64,000 nt of DNA from Acidobacteriota bacterium (GCA_947470805.1 CANIVU010000032.1:1-64000); one strand, 5' to 3'. Positions 10,301 to 19,562 are shown, numbered from the stretch's first letter. The notes: generated from the letters alone by a model not told the origin. Numbers and translations are program-made.

Positions 10301-10318
10301 AACGTGGAGAAGCTCTAA
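7307..10318 (+). CDS. fdnG: Formate dehydrogenase alpha subunit, selenocysteine-containing, Tat-exported
   Basis: Catalytic subunit that oxidises formate to CO2 at a Mo- or W-bis-MGD centre in the periplasm. One 1003-codon gene is interrupted by an in-frame TGA at 7886-7888 (residue 194). Flanking residues read NQARL-(U)-HGPTV, the conserved selenocysteine context of FdnG/FdoG, and a SECIS-like hairpin follows. Translating TGA as stop would give two false pieces (7307-7888 and 7901-10318). A twin-arginine signal NRRQFLQ is at residues 6-12. An N-terminal 4Fe-4S site begins C48-x2-C51-x3-C55. Beta, gamma and FdhE genes follow directly. Selenocysteine machinery (selABC, selD) is not in the window and must be elsewhere for this to work. 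Confidence 0.95.
7886..7918 (+). promoter_or_regulatory. UGA selenocysteine codon with bacterial SECIS hairpin
   Basis: The TGA at 7886-7888 is followed after 11 bases by a 7-pair stem: GGTGGTC (7900-7906) with GGCCGCC (7912-7918), two pairs being G-U. The 5-base loop is AGTTT. Loop distance from UGA (about 19 bases) and a GU within the loop match what SelB recognises in bacterial fdh mRNAs. The hairpin lies inside the reading frame. Confidence 0.8.
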
Positions 10319-10320
10319 CC

Positions 10321-11121
10321 ATGCCGGCAACGACAGTCGCGAAACTGGTCGATACCTCGCTGTGCATCGGCTGCAAGGCCTGCGAGGTGGCGTGCCAGGA
10401 ATGGAACGATCAGGAGTTTACTCTCGGCGTTTTCAATAACACCTACCAGACACAGCCGGACCTGACGCCCAGCTTCTGGAACCTCATCAAGTTCAACGAG
10501 CACGTGGATGACGGCGTCAACAGCTGGCTGATGGCGAAGTATCAGTGCATGCACTGTGCTGATCCGGGGTGCCTGAAAGCCTGCCCGGCGCCGGGCGCCA
10601 TCGTGCAATTGCCGAACGGCATTGTCGACTTCAAACAGGACAACTGTATCGGATGTGGCTACTGCATTACCGGTTGCCCTTTCGATGTGCCGCGGCTGAG
10701 CCCGACCTCGAAAAAAGTCTACAAGTGCTCGCTCTGTTCGGACCGCGTCGGCGCGGGCATGACACCCGCCTGCATTCGCACGTGCCCGACGAATTGCTTG
10801 ACGTTCGGCTCGCGGACGGATCTGGTCCAACTCGCGCAGATTCGCACGGCGGAGTTGAAGGAAGACGGCTTTAAAGATGCCGGGGTCTACGACGGTCCGG
10901 GCGTCGGCGGCACCAACGTGATGTATGTGTTGAAGCATGCTTCGGAGCCCGAGAAATATGGGTTGCCGAAGGACCCGCGCATTCCGTGGACGGTGTCATT
11001 GTGGAAGGGCCCGTTGAAGTGGGTGGCCAACGCGGCGTTCCTGGGAACGGCGGTTGGCGCGATGCTTCACTACTTGAAATTCGGACCTAAGGAGACGCAT
11101 GATGACGACGAAGTCGCTTGA
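10321..11121 (+). CDS. fdxH: Formate dehydrogenase beta subunit, four-cluster ferredoxin with membrane anchor
   Basis: Electron-transfer subunit of 266 residues carrying electrons from the alpha subunit to the cytochrome b gamma subunit. Four ferredoxin-type cysteine groups are visible: CIGCKACEVAC, CMHCADPGCLKACP, CIGCGYCITGCP and CSLCSDRVGAGMTPAC...CPTNC. A C-terminal transmembrane helix (about 236-256, WVANAAFLGTAVGAMLHYL) anchors it, as in FdnH/FdoH. It begins two bases after the alpha stop and overlaps the gamma gene by 23 bases. Confidence 0.95.
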   Translation: MPATTVAKLVDTSLCIGCKACEVACQEWNDQEFTLGVFNNTYQTQPDLTPSFWNLIKFNEHVDDGVNSWLMAKYQCMHCADPGCLKACPAPGAIVQLPNGIVDFKQDNCIGCGYCITGCPFDVPRLSPTSKKVYKCSLCSDRVGAGMTPACIRTCPTNCLTFGSRTDLVQLAQIRTAELKEDGFKDAGVYDGPGVGGTNVMYVLKHASEPEKYGLPKDPRIPWTVSLWKGPLKWVANAAFLGTAVGAMLHYLKFGPKETHDDDEVA

Positions 11122-11716
11122 GCGTTTCTCGTTCGCCGAACGCGTGTCCCACTGGACGTCGGCGCTCTGTTTTCTCTACGCGGCATTCACCGGCCTCGCG
11201 CTGTGGTCGCCGCGGTTGTTCTGGCTCTCCGGCGTGTTTGGCGGCGGCGAAACGGTCCGTGCATGGCACCCGTGGGGCGGTTTGTTTTTCGCCTTGGCGC
11301 TCGGTGTGATGTTCCGTCGCTGGGTTGGACAGATGCAGTTGGACGAGGACGACGAAATCTGGCTGGCCAAGAGCCATCTGTACGCGCAGCACATTGAAGC
11401 GGGCATGCCGGAGACGGGCAGGTTCAATGGCGGGCAGAAGATGATGTTCTGGCTGCAATCGGCCAGCGCGTTTTTCCTGCTGCTGTCGGGGCTTGTGATC
11501 TGGTTTCCGGAAGTCGCGCCGCGTTCGGCACGGCTCATCGCCATCCTGCTTCACCCGATCTGTGCGGCAGTTTCGATGGGCGGCATCATGGTGCATTTCT
11601 ACATGAGCACGCTGGCCGTTCCGGGATCGATGGGCGCGATGATTGGCGGCAAAGTCACGGCCGGTTGGGCCAAATCCCATCACGGCAAATGGTTCCGCGA
11701 GGTCTCCGGCCGGTGA
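11099..11716 (+). CDS. fdoI: Formate dehydrogenase gamma subunit, cytochrome b556
   Basis: Inner-membrane di-heme cytochrome b of 205 residues that passes electrons from the beta subunit to the quinone pool. It opens LERFSFAERVSHWTSALCF, containing a heme-ligand-type histidine, and has about four hydrophobic helices. Later histidines (AWHPWGGLFFA, ILLHPICAAV, IMVHFYMST) fit heme and quinone ligation. The start is the ATG at 11099, preceded by AAGGAG, and it overlaps the end of the beta gene by 23 bases. Confidence 0.92.
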   Translation: MMTTKSLERFSFAERVSHWTSALCFLYAAFTGLALWSPRLFWLSGVFGGGETVRAWHPWGGLFFALALGVMFRRWVGQMQLDEDDEIWLAKSHLYAQHIEAGMPETGRFNGGQKMMFWLQSASAFFLLLSGLVIWFPEVAPRSARLIAILLHPICAAVSMGGIMVHFYMSTLAVPGSMGAMIGGKVTAGWAKSHHGKWFREVSGR

Positions 11717-12378
11717 GGGCTGCCCGCGCGCGCCACCTCGCCGCGCGGTATCCCCAGTCAGCAGAAGTGCTCGAACTGGTTGCCGCTGCGTATGAGTTGA
11801 TCGGCGATTTGCAGCACAAGTTTTCAGAGGCCCAACCGCTGGCCGATCGGCTCCACGCCGCCCTCGGTGGCCGTGCGCCGGAACCCGTCCGCGACGCGGT
11901 GCCCAGCGTCGAAACCTACTACAACAGCCCCAACCCGTTCGATCCGGCCAGTTTCTTTGCGCGACTGGCGCTGGAAGCCTGGGCCCGCCACGCGCCGCTT
12001 CAGTTCCCGAACGCCGCGCCGAACGAATGTCCCCGCTGCGGTCACGCCCCACAACTCGGGGTGCTGCGCCAATCGGGGAATGGCGATGCGCTGTTTCTTG
12101 CCTGCTCCCTATGCCGGCACGAATGGCCCTTTCGCCGTACCACCTGTCCGGAGTGCGCCGAAACCGACCCGGAGCGGCTCAGCTACTATTCCGCCGAAAC
12201 TCTGCCATTCGCGCAAACCCAGACCTGCCAGTCCTGCAACGCCTACATCCATCTGCTCAGCCCGGAACGCGAATTGGAGATGATTCCGGAAGTGGATGAA
12301 CTGGCTTTGTTGCCGCTCGACGTTTGGGCGCAGGAACAGGGGTTTCACAAGGTGTGGCCGAATCTCGCCGGGTTGTAG
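11713..12378 (+). CDS. fdhE: Formate dehydrogenase accessory protein FdhE
   Basis: Cytoplasmic rubredoxin-like maturation factor needed for assembly of respiratory formate dehydrogenases. 221 residues from a GTG at 11713, which overlaps the gamma stop by 4 bases (GTGA). The C-terminal half shows four cysteine pairs: CPRCGHAP, CSLCRHEW, CPECAET and CQSCNAYIH, the expected FdhE iron-binding knuckles. An upstream in-frame ATG inside the gamma gene is less likely. It is the last gene of the operon, followed by a strong terminator. Confidence 0.9.
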   Translation: MRAARARHLAARYPQSAEVLELVAAAYELIGDLQHKFSEAQPLADRLHAALGGRAPEPVRDAVPSVETYYNSPNPFDPASFFARLALEAWARHAPLQFPNAAPNECPRCGHAPQLGVLRQSGNGDALFLACSLCRHEWPFRRTTCPECAETDPERLSYYSAETLPFAQTQTCQSCNAYIHLLSPERELEMIPEVDELALLPLDVWAQEQGFHKVWPNLAGL

Positions 12379-12397
12379 CTGCATGGGACGGAAATGA

Positions 12398-12438
12398 ACA
12401 ACGGCCCCGGGCTGTTGCCAGCCGGGGCCGTTGTTTTT
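12398..12438 (+). terminator. Rho-independent terminator of the formate dehydrogenase operon
   Basis: A near-perfect 16-pair stem (ACAACGGCCCCGG... with its complement, one bulged G) has a 4-base loop and is followed by TTTTT. It lies between the converging fdhE and metallopeptidase-like genes. The A-rich left flank means it may also work in the opposite direction. Confidence 0.9.
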
Positions 12439-12461
12439 GCGGTTCTGTTGGTTCTGGACCG

Positions 12462-14498
12462 TTACTGCACTGTGGTCTTGGCCGAATCGCGACAGTTGTT
12501 GGTTTCGTCCTCTTCAGGCACCGCGCCGAAGGCATCCACGCAGGCCCGGAGGGTATAGGTGCCGGGTGTCAGTGTCCCCGGTACGGTGACGTTGACGGCG
12601 GCGGTGTTCGAGGTGCCGGCTGCCATGTTGGCGGCCACGGTGCGAGTGCCGATCGTGAAGCCGAGGTTGGCTGAGTTGATCAGCTGGAAGCGGACGGTGT
12701 AGCCGGCGTTGACGCGTTCGTTGCCTTCGTTGCGGACGGTGCTGGACAGGTTGAACGTGGTGCCACGGGGCAACTGCGTCGGCGGGTTTTCGAGGGCGGT
12801 CACGGTCAAGTCCGGCTGCGCTTTGTTGATCCCGTGTTCGCGGTAGATTTCGGCGATTTTGTTGATGTTGCCGCTCTGCAGTTCCTGGAATCCGGCGAAG
12901 AGTTCGTGGATGGAGGTCGGGTGATTGTGGAGCAGGCTGTCGGACGGATCGAAGTTCTTGATCACGTTCCACATCTGGGCGAAGGTCATGCTGAAGTTGT
13001 CGCGGCGGCCGGGGCCTTGTTCGCCCTGGTCATCGTTGGCGCTATCGGTCAGGTCCCACAGAATGCCGGCGATGATGCCCTCCACGTTGTCCCGTTCCGC
13101 AGCGGTTACGTCGACGGTGGGGAGCGTCTCGAACTGGTAGCGGGTGGCGCCGTAGCCATCTTCGGCGTTGTGGCGGGCCTGCATTAAGGCGCCGAAGAAA
13201 TCAGGCCAGCCTTCGGTCCAGGAGATAACGCCCTTCTCGGGCTGGAAGATGCAGTGACCGGGGTTATCAGGTTGGTCGCAGACGCCGTTGTCGTAGTCCG
13301 GGATGGGGCTTTCGGCTTTCGTGATCAGGATGTGGTGGCCGTATTCGTGATAAATGTCGCCTTCGCCGTCAAACGGGCGTTCCGGTTCGATGGTGATGGT
13401 GTTCAGCACCGGCGTGTAGAAGGTCCCTTCGCCGGGCCAGAGCACCGTCACTTTTGACATGCCTTCGTTGACGGTGGCCATGAAGTCGTGAGCGCGCATG
13501 ATGATGTTGTGGGCTTGCGCGGCTTCCTTGTTGGAGGTAAGGGTCAATGTGCCGAAGCTGACGTTGCCGCCGGGGCTGTCCTGTTTCGTGGAGGAGCGGA
13601 AGGTGTAGGTTCCGGCGAAGACGTTGTCGGGCTTCACTTCCACGACGCTGTTACTCAGCACCAGACGAACGAACAGGTCTGGCCCATCGAAGAGATCCCC
13701 GCAACTGGCGCCGAGCGTGAAGTTGCCGTTCGTATCGGTAATGCCTTTGGCGCAGCGTTCGTCGCCGAGGGAGGGGAACGGATTCTCGTTCCACAGTTCG
13801 ACGGTGGCGAAGCGGACGGGGCGGCGGACGCCATTGTCGTCGAGGTAGGTGAAACGGCCGGAGGCGTTGATGGAGACCGCGGCGGAGCGCTGGCCCTTGG
13901 CGGATTTGGCGTCCTGCGCTTCGAGGACGGTGGTCTGCTTTTCCGGTTGGCCGGGCAGGATGGGCTCGGTGGCGTTGGCGGGTTCGGGCAGAGCGGCGCC
14001 GGGTTCAAAGGTCGCCTCAATAACTTCTTCCGCGTAGCGGCTTCCGTTCTTGGCGGCCGGAGTTTCTTCCAGTCCGGCCTTCTCCGGGAACTGCCCGCCC
14101 ATGCGGTCGGTGCGGAGCGTGGTCTTGGACTCCGGTTGGTTGGGGACCCGGACGGAGGCCTGCAGCGCGCCGGGATCGTCCGACAGCGGGATGGCTTTCA
14201 TCTGGAATTCCATGCGCTGGCCGGCTTTCAACGAACCGGTCCACTGCGTGGGTCCATCGATGACCTGCCAGCCGGCGGGCGGGACAAGGGCATACTCGGC
14301 CTGGTTCACGTCGGCGGCCGATTGCAGGACGACGTAGATGGTAGCGGCTTCGCCGCGGCGCGGTGCGTCGGCGCTGGCCAGGCTGACCTTGACCGGCGAG
14401 CCGATGTGGGCTTCGACCGGGGCGCAAAGGAAGGCGAGGGCGCCGGCAACGGCGGCTTCGCGGGCGATCTTCTTGACGATGTGGCAAATCGGGAACAT
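12462..14498 (-). CDS. Secreted putative zinc metallopeptidase-like protein with C-terminal CARDB domain
   Basis: 678 residues from the ATG at 14498, which has AGGAG upstream; an extra in-frame stretch further upstream does not look coding. An N-terminal signal peptide (VAGALAFLCAPVEAHIG) directs export. Residues about 375-395 read DIYHEYGHHILI, with an HExxH zinc-binding motif at H384-E385-H388, suggesting a metallopeptidase fold. The C-terminal ~110 residues (PDLTVTALENPP...EEDETNNC) match a CARDB adhesion-type module with its typical ENP and DETNN ends. Substrate is unknown. It converges with fdhE across the terminator. Confidence 0.72.
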   Translation of the reverse strand: MFPICHIVKKIAREAAVAGALAFLCAPVEAHIGSPVKVSLASADAPRRGEAATIYVVLQSAADVNQAEYALVPPAGWQVIDGPTQWTGSLKAGQRMEFQMKAIPLSDDPGALQASVRVPNQPESKTTLRTDRMGGQFPEKAGLEETPAAKNGSRYAEEVIEATFEPGAALPEPANATEPILPGQPEKQTTVLEAQDAKSAKGQRSAAVSINASGRFTYLDDNGVRRPVRFATVELWNENPFPSLGDERCAKGITDTNGNFTLGASCGDLFDGPDLFVRLVLSNSVVEVKPDNVFAGTYTFRSSTKQDSPGGNVSFGTLTLTSNKEAAQAHNIIMRAHDFMATVNEGMSKVTVLWPGEGTFYTPVLNTITIEPERPFDGEGDIYHEYGHHILITKAESPIPDYDNGVCDQPDNPGHCIFQPEKGVISWTEGWPDFFGALMQARHNAEDGYGATRYQFETLPTVDVTAAERDNVEGIIAGILWDLTDSANDDQGEQGPGRRDNFSMTFAQMWNVIKNFDPSDSLLHNHPTSIHELFAGFQELQSGNINKIAEIYREHGINKAQPDLTVTALENPPTQLPRGTTFNLSSTVRNEGNERVNAGYTVRFQLINSANLGFTIGTRTVAANMAAGTSNTAAVNVTVPGTLTPGTYTLRACVDAFGAVPEEDETNNCRDSAKTTVQ

Positions 14499-14622
14499 GA
14501 TGTTTTCTCCTGTGTTTTGGCTGATTTCACGCTGTCTGTTTGCGTGTTCATAAGCCAACGCGCGGAGATTCGAAATACCCCTTGGCCACTTTTGGGGCAT
14601 TTACAAAACCTTTGCAAGTTCC

Positions 14623-15612
14623 CTACAAGCCGCCGATTTCCTTTACAACTCGCGCCGCTTCGGTCGCCGGCGTGCCTTCGTTACGGTTGGTCAGGAGGAT
14701 CACCACGATTTTCTTATCCGGGTAACGGAGAAGGGCATTGCGGAAGCCGCGTGTCTCGCCGGTATGGCTGATGACGCGCTCGCCATTGCGCGTCTCCAGC
14801 CGCCAGCCGAGGCCGTAGTTGGTGGGTGTGCCGTCGTTGAGTTTTGCGGTGGTCCAGGATTGTTTGAGCGTTTCGCAGTCGAGCAGCGTACAGCGGTCCA
14901 GGGCGCGGATCCATTTGGCGAGGTCGATCAGGTTGGAGTAGATACCGCCGTCGCCAAGCACCGCGCTGGTGGCCGATTGATCATTTCGCTTCCATCCGCT
15001 TTCGGTGCGGGCGTGGCCGTAGGCGCGTTGCGGAACGGTGTCGGCGCCTGCCACGTGGGCCACCGTGTTCTTCATGCCGAGCGGCTTGAAGATGCGCGCC
15101 TTCAGGAACGCGGGGAAGGACTGCTTCGAGGTGTGTTCAACGATTCGGGCGAGGATGGCGTACCCGGTGTTGGAGTATCGGTACTTTTCACCGGGGGCAA
15201 AGAGGAGGGAAGTTTGCTTGACGACGAAGGCCTGGACGTCGGCGTCGGTGAGTTGGGGCGTTGCGTCGGGAACATTGTCGTCGTAATCGCGCAGGCCGCT
15301 GGTATGGGTTAGCAGGTGACGGATCGTGATGCCGTTGGCGTAGGCGGGCCAGAAACCGGGAACGTGCTTGCTGACTGGATCGTCCATCGAGAGCTTGCCG
15401 TCCTTCGCGAGGAGCAGGATGGCGGTGGCGGTGAATTGCTTGGTGATCGACGCCAGGCGGAAGTTGGTTCTCGTCGTAATCTTGCGTCCGGATTCGACAT
15501 CGGCCGTGCCCTCTACTTTTGTCTGTACCGGCATTCCATCGCGCAGAATGAGCATCGCGGAACCGGGGCCAAGCATGGCCAACAGAAAACAGAGCATATG
15601 TGCATGATGCAT
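14623..15612 (-). CDS. Serine hydrolase, beta-lactamase / penicillin-binding-protein-like family
   Basis: 329 residues with an N-terminal export signal. The class C-type active site is visible: S55-x-x-K58 in LASITKQFTATA, a YSN motif in YRYSNTGYAIL, and HTG (in ISHTGETRGF) in place of the KTG triad. LLTHTSGLRDYDD is also typical of the family. Such proteins are usually esterases or D-aminopeptidases rather than resistance enzymes. It is transcribed toward the metallopeptidase-like gene, and diverges from the He_PIG protein gene. Confidence 0.9.
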   Translation of the reverse strand: MHHAHMLCFLLAMLGPGSAMLILRDGMPVQTKVEGTADVESGRKITTRTNFRLASITKQFTATAILLLAKDGKLSMDDPVSKHVPGFWPAYANGITIRHLLTHTSGLRDYDDNVPDATPQLTDADVQAFVVKQTSLLFAPGEKYRYSNTGYAILARIVEHTSKQSFPAFLKARIFKPLGMKNTVAHVAGADTVPQRAYGHARTESGWKRNDQSATSAVLGDGGIYSNLIDLAKWIRALDRCTLLDCETLKQSWTTAKLNDGTPTNYGLGWRLETRNGERVISHTGETRGFRNALLRYPDKKIVVILLTNRNEGTPATEAARVVKEIGGL

Positions 15613-15688
15613 CTTTTTCGAGAGCTCCTATATTTTCCGGACAACGGTGTCCCCTTTGTTTGTAGACCGAAAGGTGAAGGATCACATC

Positions 15689-17545
15689 ATGAAGAAAATC
15701 GCAATTATTTGCGGATTATTGGGCCTGGCGGCTGCGATGAACGCGGCGCCGGCCACCTATCAATTCGCGGGGACAACGTCCTCCGCGTTGACCGTGAACA
15801 ACGGGACGAACACCGGAAACATCCCCGCCGGAACGCCCTACACGGGCACTTTGACCTACGACGACGCGCAAGCCGTAACGCCCGTCTCCTATTCGGGAGG
15901 TACGCACACCGTCTACAACTTCACGCAGATGACGATGACCGTCAACGGGACGACGGTGAGTTTTGGCCCCGGCCAAATCGATGTTTTCGACAATCTGGTT
16001 TCGCAGGTAAGCTATCCCAGCGGCGACTCGCTCTACGTCAACATTTCTGGTTCCGTGGCGCCGAATGGTCTGTTGAATGGATCTCAATTCAACTACATTT
16101 ATCTCGCCCTCCTGGATGCAACAGGCACCGCGATCAACGGCGGGAGATTGCCGGCAAACCTCAGCCTGGCGAACTTTCAGACCAGCTCTTTTGTTGGCTT
16201 TAACTACGGAACAGGTGGCGTTCCGTATGGCGCGGGCAACACGACGACGATCCAGTTTCTTTCCTCTCTGAGCAACAGCACCGGCGGAACCACGCCGCCC
16301 ACAATTCTGACATCGGCCTTGCCGAGCGGCGTCGTGGGTGTCGCCTATTCCGCGGCCATCAATACGGCAACACCGAACGGCAACGCGAAGACTGTTTCGG
16401 TTGCAGGTCTTCCCAGTGGCCTATCCTTCGACGGAGCGGCGATCATCGGGACTCCATTGGCAGTCGGAACTTCGCAAGTAACTGTATCGGTCGTCGATAC
16501 AGTTACCAATCTCTCCACGAGCCGATCGCTTCCGCTCACGATCAATGCCGCGCCGATCAGTTTTGCCCCGGCTCTGCCGGACGGCGTTGTCAACACGTCT
16601 TATGTAGCAAGCTTTCAGGCAGCCACCGGCGGCAATGGGGTATTCACTTACGGCGTGTCTGGGTTGCCGGCCGGACTCACTCTCACCGGGACCACCCTCT
16701 CCGGCTTGCCGACTGTTCCAGGCACCTACCCTCTCATCCTAACGGCGACCGATTCGGCGGGCGCCACCGCGTCGGCGATCGTCAACCTCCGCATCAGCAA
16801 TCCAACGCAGACAACGTGCGCAGGAACGAACGCGGTGATCTCCGCCTACGTGGCCCGGAACCCCGGATTCATCGTGGTGAACGGCGGGTTGAATCTGTTG
16901 GACCATCTCTGGACAACTCTTCTGAATTCCGGCAACACGACGTTCCAGGGCGGCCTGGTGAACTGGTTCCAGACCGGTCTCATCGTCGACTACACAGGTA
17001 CGTCCGATCCTGCCGGCTGCATCCTTACGAGCCTGACGGTGAAGCCGAAGGTAACAATCAGCACAACGTATCTGGCTAACGGCAAGGTGGGCGTGGCGTA
17101 TCTGGCTCCGGTGAGCGTTGCGTGGGGCGCGGCGCCTTACTCGGTAACAGTCTCCGGCCTGCCGGGTGGGCTGACCTTCAACGGCCAGGATGTGACGGGA
17201 ACGCCCCAGGTGGCGGGCACTTTCGCGGTGACGATCACGGCGATTGACGGCGTTGGCGCGACGGCTACGATGGCGGTCGCGCTGACAATTGACCCGGCTC
17301 CGGCGGGCAACTACACGGCGCCCGACGAAGGGCTGGGGAAGATCACGGCGATTGGGGCGGACTACGTTATGATCGGCGCGAAGAAGCTGATCTGGAATGG
17401 ATCGACTTCGATCAAGGTGAACACCGCGAATGGCCCGCTCAACTCCATCACGAGCTTCGTGAAGGTAGGAATGAAGGCACAGTGGAAAGGGCTGCGTGAC
17501 AAGGCCACGAATACGGTGCTGACCGCCAAGTTGGAGATCAACTGA
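15689..17545 (+). CDS. Secreted protein with three He_PIG immunoglobulin-like repeats
   Basis: 618 residues from the ATG at 15689, preceded by AAGGTGAAGG; upstream in-frame codons do not look coding. A signal peptide (MKKIAIICGLLGLAAAMNA) starts it. The first ~200 residues form a beta-rich domain I do not recognise. Three He_PIG-type repeats follow at about 203-288, 289-375 and 454-535, each with the pattern LP.G.VG.AY...GLP.GL.F.G..I.GTP...GT..V. The C-terminal ~60 residues (GKITAIGADYVMIGAKKLIW) resemble a small beta domain. Probably a cell-surface or secreted protein; no enzyme motif was seen. Confidence 0.85.
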   Translation: MKKIAIICGLLGLAAAMNAAPATYQFAGTTSSALTVNNGTNTGNIPAGTPYTGTLTYDDAQAVTPVSYSGGTHTVYNFTQMTMTVNGTTVSFGPGQIDVFDNLVSQVSYPSGDSLYVNISGSVAPNGLLNGSQFNYIYLALLDATGTAINGGRLPANLSLANFQTSSFVGFNYGTGGVPYGAGNTTTIQFLSSLSNSTGGTTPPTILTSALPSGVVGVAYSAAINTATPNGNAKTVSVAGLPSGLSFDGAAIIGTPLAVGTSQVTVSVVDTVTNLSTSRSLPLTINAAPISFAPALPDGVVNTSYVASFQAATGGNGVFTYGVSGLPAGLTLTGTTLSGLPTVPGTYPLILTATDSAGATASAIVNLRISNPTQTTCAGTNAVISAYVARNPGFIVVNGGLNLLDHLWTTLLNSGNTTFQGGLVNWFQTGLIVDYTGTSDPAGCILTSLTVKPKVTISTTYLANGKVGVAYLAPVSVAWGAAPYSVTVSGLPGGLTFNGQDVTGTPQVAGTFAVTITAIDGVGATATMAVALTIDPAPAGNYTAPDEGLGKITAIGADYVMIGAKKLIWNGSTSIKVNTANGPLNSITSFVKVGMKAQWKGLRDKATNTVLTAKLEIN

Positions 17546-17567
17546 CCGGTGTTGGGATAATGCCGGA

Positions 17568-18269
17568 ATGGGCATGATTCAGTTCGTCGGTAACTACGAC
17601 GACTTATCCAGTGAGCGGGGATACCAGTTCCGCTTCCATTGCGACAAGTGTGGCAATGGGTACATGTCGCGGTTCATCACGTCGAAGGTCGGCATTGCCG
17701 GGACGCTGTTGCGGACGGCTGGGTCGATCTTCGGCGGGTGGGCTGGGACGGCTGGGTACAACAGCTACGATGTGCAGCGCATGGCCGCCGGGCCAGAGCA
17801 CGATTCGGCGCTGCAGGACGCCGTGGAGGAGGGCAAGCAGTACTTTAAGCAGTGCACGCGCTGCGGCAAGTGGGTTTGCCCGGAGGCGTGTTGGAACGGC
17901 AAGGCAAACCTCTGCGAGGGCTGTGCGCCGGACTTTGCGGAGGAACTGGCAGCCAACCAGGCGCAGGTGATGGCGGAGGCCGCCCGCCAGCAGATGTTCG
18001 AGCAGGCGCAGAAGACGGACTACGTGAGCGGCGTCGACATGACAACCGGCGGTCAGATGGCCGCGCCGGATGTTGGCGCGCGGATGCCATCGACGCCTGT
18101 CTGCGCAAAGTGCAACGCCGACCTTGGCTCCGGCAAATTCTGTCCCCAATGCGGCACACCGGCAGCAGCCGCCGCGGCAAAGCAGTTTTGCGCGCAGTGC
18201 GGGACCGCCGCGGAGCGAACCGCGCGCTTTTGCGCCGACTGCGGGGGGAAGTTGGCCGGGGGGAAGTGA
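17568..18269 (+). CDS. Zinc-ribbon protein of unknown function
   Basis: 233 residues, cytoplasmic by appearance. There are three zinc-binding regions: an N-terminal FHCDKCGNGY; a central CTRCGKWVCPEACWN...CEGCAPD; and a C-terminal double zinc ribbon CAKCNADLGSGKFCPQCG then CAQCGTAAERTARFCADCGG. Between them lies a Gly/Ala-rich stretch and a Gln/Ala-rich helix. The first ATG (17568) and a second two codons on are both possible starts. No catalytic motif. It ends 15 bases before the oxidoreductase gene, so they may be co-transcribed. Confidence 0.75.
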   Translation: MGMIQFVGNYDDLSSERGYQFRFHCDKCGNGYMSRFITSKVGIAGTLLRTAGSIFGGWAGTAGYNSYDVQRMAAGPEHDSALQDAVEEGKQYFKQCTRCGKWVCPEACWNGKANLCEGCAPDFAEELAANQAQVMAEAARQQMFEQAQKTDYVSGVDMTTGGQMAAPDVGARMPSTPVCAKCNADLGSGKFCPQCGTPAAAAAAKQFCAQCGTAAERTARFCADCGGKLAGGK

Positions 18270-18284
18270 TATTCTCGAAGGACT

Positions 18285-19562
18285 ATGAGCAACGAAATCA
18301 CGCGTCGCCATCTCTTGGGTGTCTCGGCCGCTACGATCGCGGGCGCACCCGGTATTCTTTCCGCGCAGAACGTCAGCGGCAAGGTGAATGTCGGCTGGAT
18401 TGGGGCCGGCACTCGCGGCATGCACGTCATGAAAATGATGTACCAGGCCGTGCCGGAGAGTGTGGTGGTATCGGGTGTTTGTGACACCTTTGAAGGAAAT
18501 CTGGCCAAGGGCAAAGACCAGATTCAGACGATGGGCAAGAACACGCCAAAGACCTACGTCGACTACAAGGAAATGCTGGCCGACAAGTCGATTGACGCCG
18601 TGTTTATTGCCACTCCGGAGCATTTGCACCACGAGATGACGATCGCGGCCTTGCGCGCGGGGAAGAACATCTATGTGGAAAAGCCTCTGGCCCACACCAT
18701 TGAAGAGGGCCAGGAGATCGTTCGGGAAGCGAAGAAGGCTGGCAAGGTTGTGCAGGTCGGCACGCAGAACCGCTCGAACTCGCTGTACAAAAAGGCCAAG
18801 GAAATGGTGGCCCAGGGCATGATCGGCGAAGTGCACTATGTGCGCGCGTTCTGGTATCGCAACTCGCTCGAAGACAATCCGGCCTGGCGCTACGCCATTC
18901 CGCCGGACGCCACCGAAAAGAACACCGACTGGAAGAAGTTCCTGGGTTCGGCGAAGAATCGTCCGTTCGACAAGCAACGCTACTATCAATGGCGCTTGTA
19001 CTGGGACTACTCCGGCGGCATCTCCACCGACCTCCTTGTCCACCAGACCGACATCACCAACTTCGTTTGCGGCAAGGCTGAACCGCTGTCGTGCATGGCC
19101 TCCGGCGGCATCTACCGCTGGGCCGGTGCGAGCGACGACCGCGAAGTGCCCGACACGCTGAGCGCCATCTACGAGTACCCCGACAAGTTCCACATCAACT
19201 ACTCCTGCTACTTCGGCAATGAGCAGTATGGCTATGGCGAACAGTTCATGGGGAACGAAGGAACCATCGAAGTGTTGAACCGCCAGACGCTGCGTTTCTA
19301 CACGGAGAAGTTCCGCGGCAAGGCGCCGGACAAGGTGAAGGCCCGCCAGGAGTTCACCGAAGACAAACCGGGTAACGACCTCCCGGCCGTGCAGGCGCAC
19401 ACGGCGAACTTTATCAACGCCGTGTTAGGCAAAGAAAAAGTGATTGCGCCCGTGGAAGTGGGCCAACAGGCGGCTGTCTCCGGCCACCTGGCGACCCTCT
19501 CATTGCGCAACAACAAGAAAGTCCTGTGGGATAGCAAGACGCAGAAGTACCGCTTCGTTTAG
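18285..19562 (+). CDS. Gfo/Idh/MocA family oxidoreductase with Tat signal
   Basis: NAD(P)-dependent sugar or inositol dehydrogenase-type protein of 425 residues. It has a twin-arginine signal (TRRHLLGVSAATIAG), then a Rossmann GWIGAGTRGMH motif, ATPEHLHHEMTIAALRAGKNIYVEKPLAHT (the family's EKP lysine) and GTQNRSN. Exported members of this family are abundant in acidobacteria and planctomycetes and often act on polysaccharide-derived sugars. It is followed 26 bases later by an MFS transporter. Confidence 0.93.
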   Translation: MSNEITRRHLLGVSAATIAGAPGILSAQNVSGKVNVGWIGAGTRGMHVMKMMYQAVPESVVVSGVCDTFEGNLAKGKDQIQTMGKNTPKTYVDYKEMLADKSIDAVFIATPEHLHHEMTIAALRAGKNIYVEKPLAHTIEEGQEIVREAKKAGKVVQVGTQNRSNSLYKKAKEMVAQGMIGEVHYVRAFWYRNSLEDNPAWRYAIPPDATEKNTDWKKFLGSAKNRPFDKQRYYQWRLYWDYSGGISTDLLVHQTDITNFVCGKAEPLSCMASGGIYRWAGASDDREVPDTLSAIYEYPDKFHINYSCYFGNEQYGYGEQFMGNEGTIEVLNRQTLRFYTEKFRGKAPDKVKARQEFTEDKPGNDLPAVQAHTANFINAVLGKEKVIAPVEVGQQAAVSGHLATLSLRNNKKVLWDSKTQKYRFV

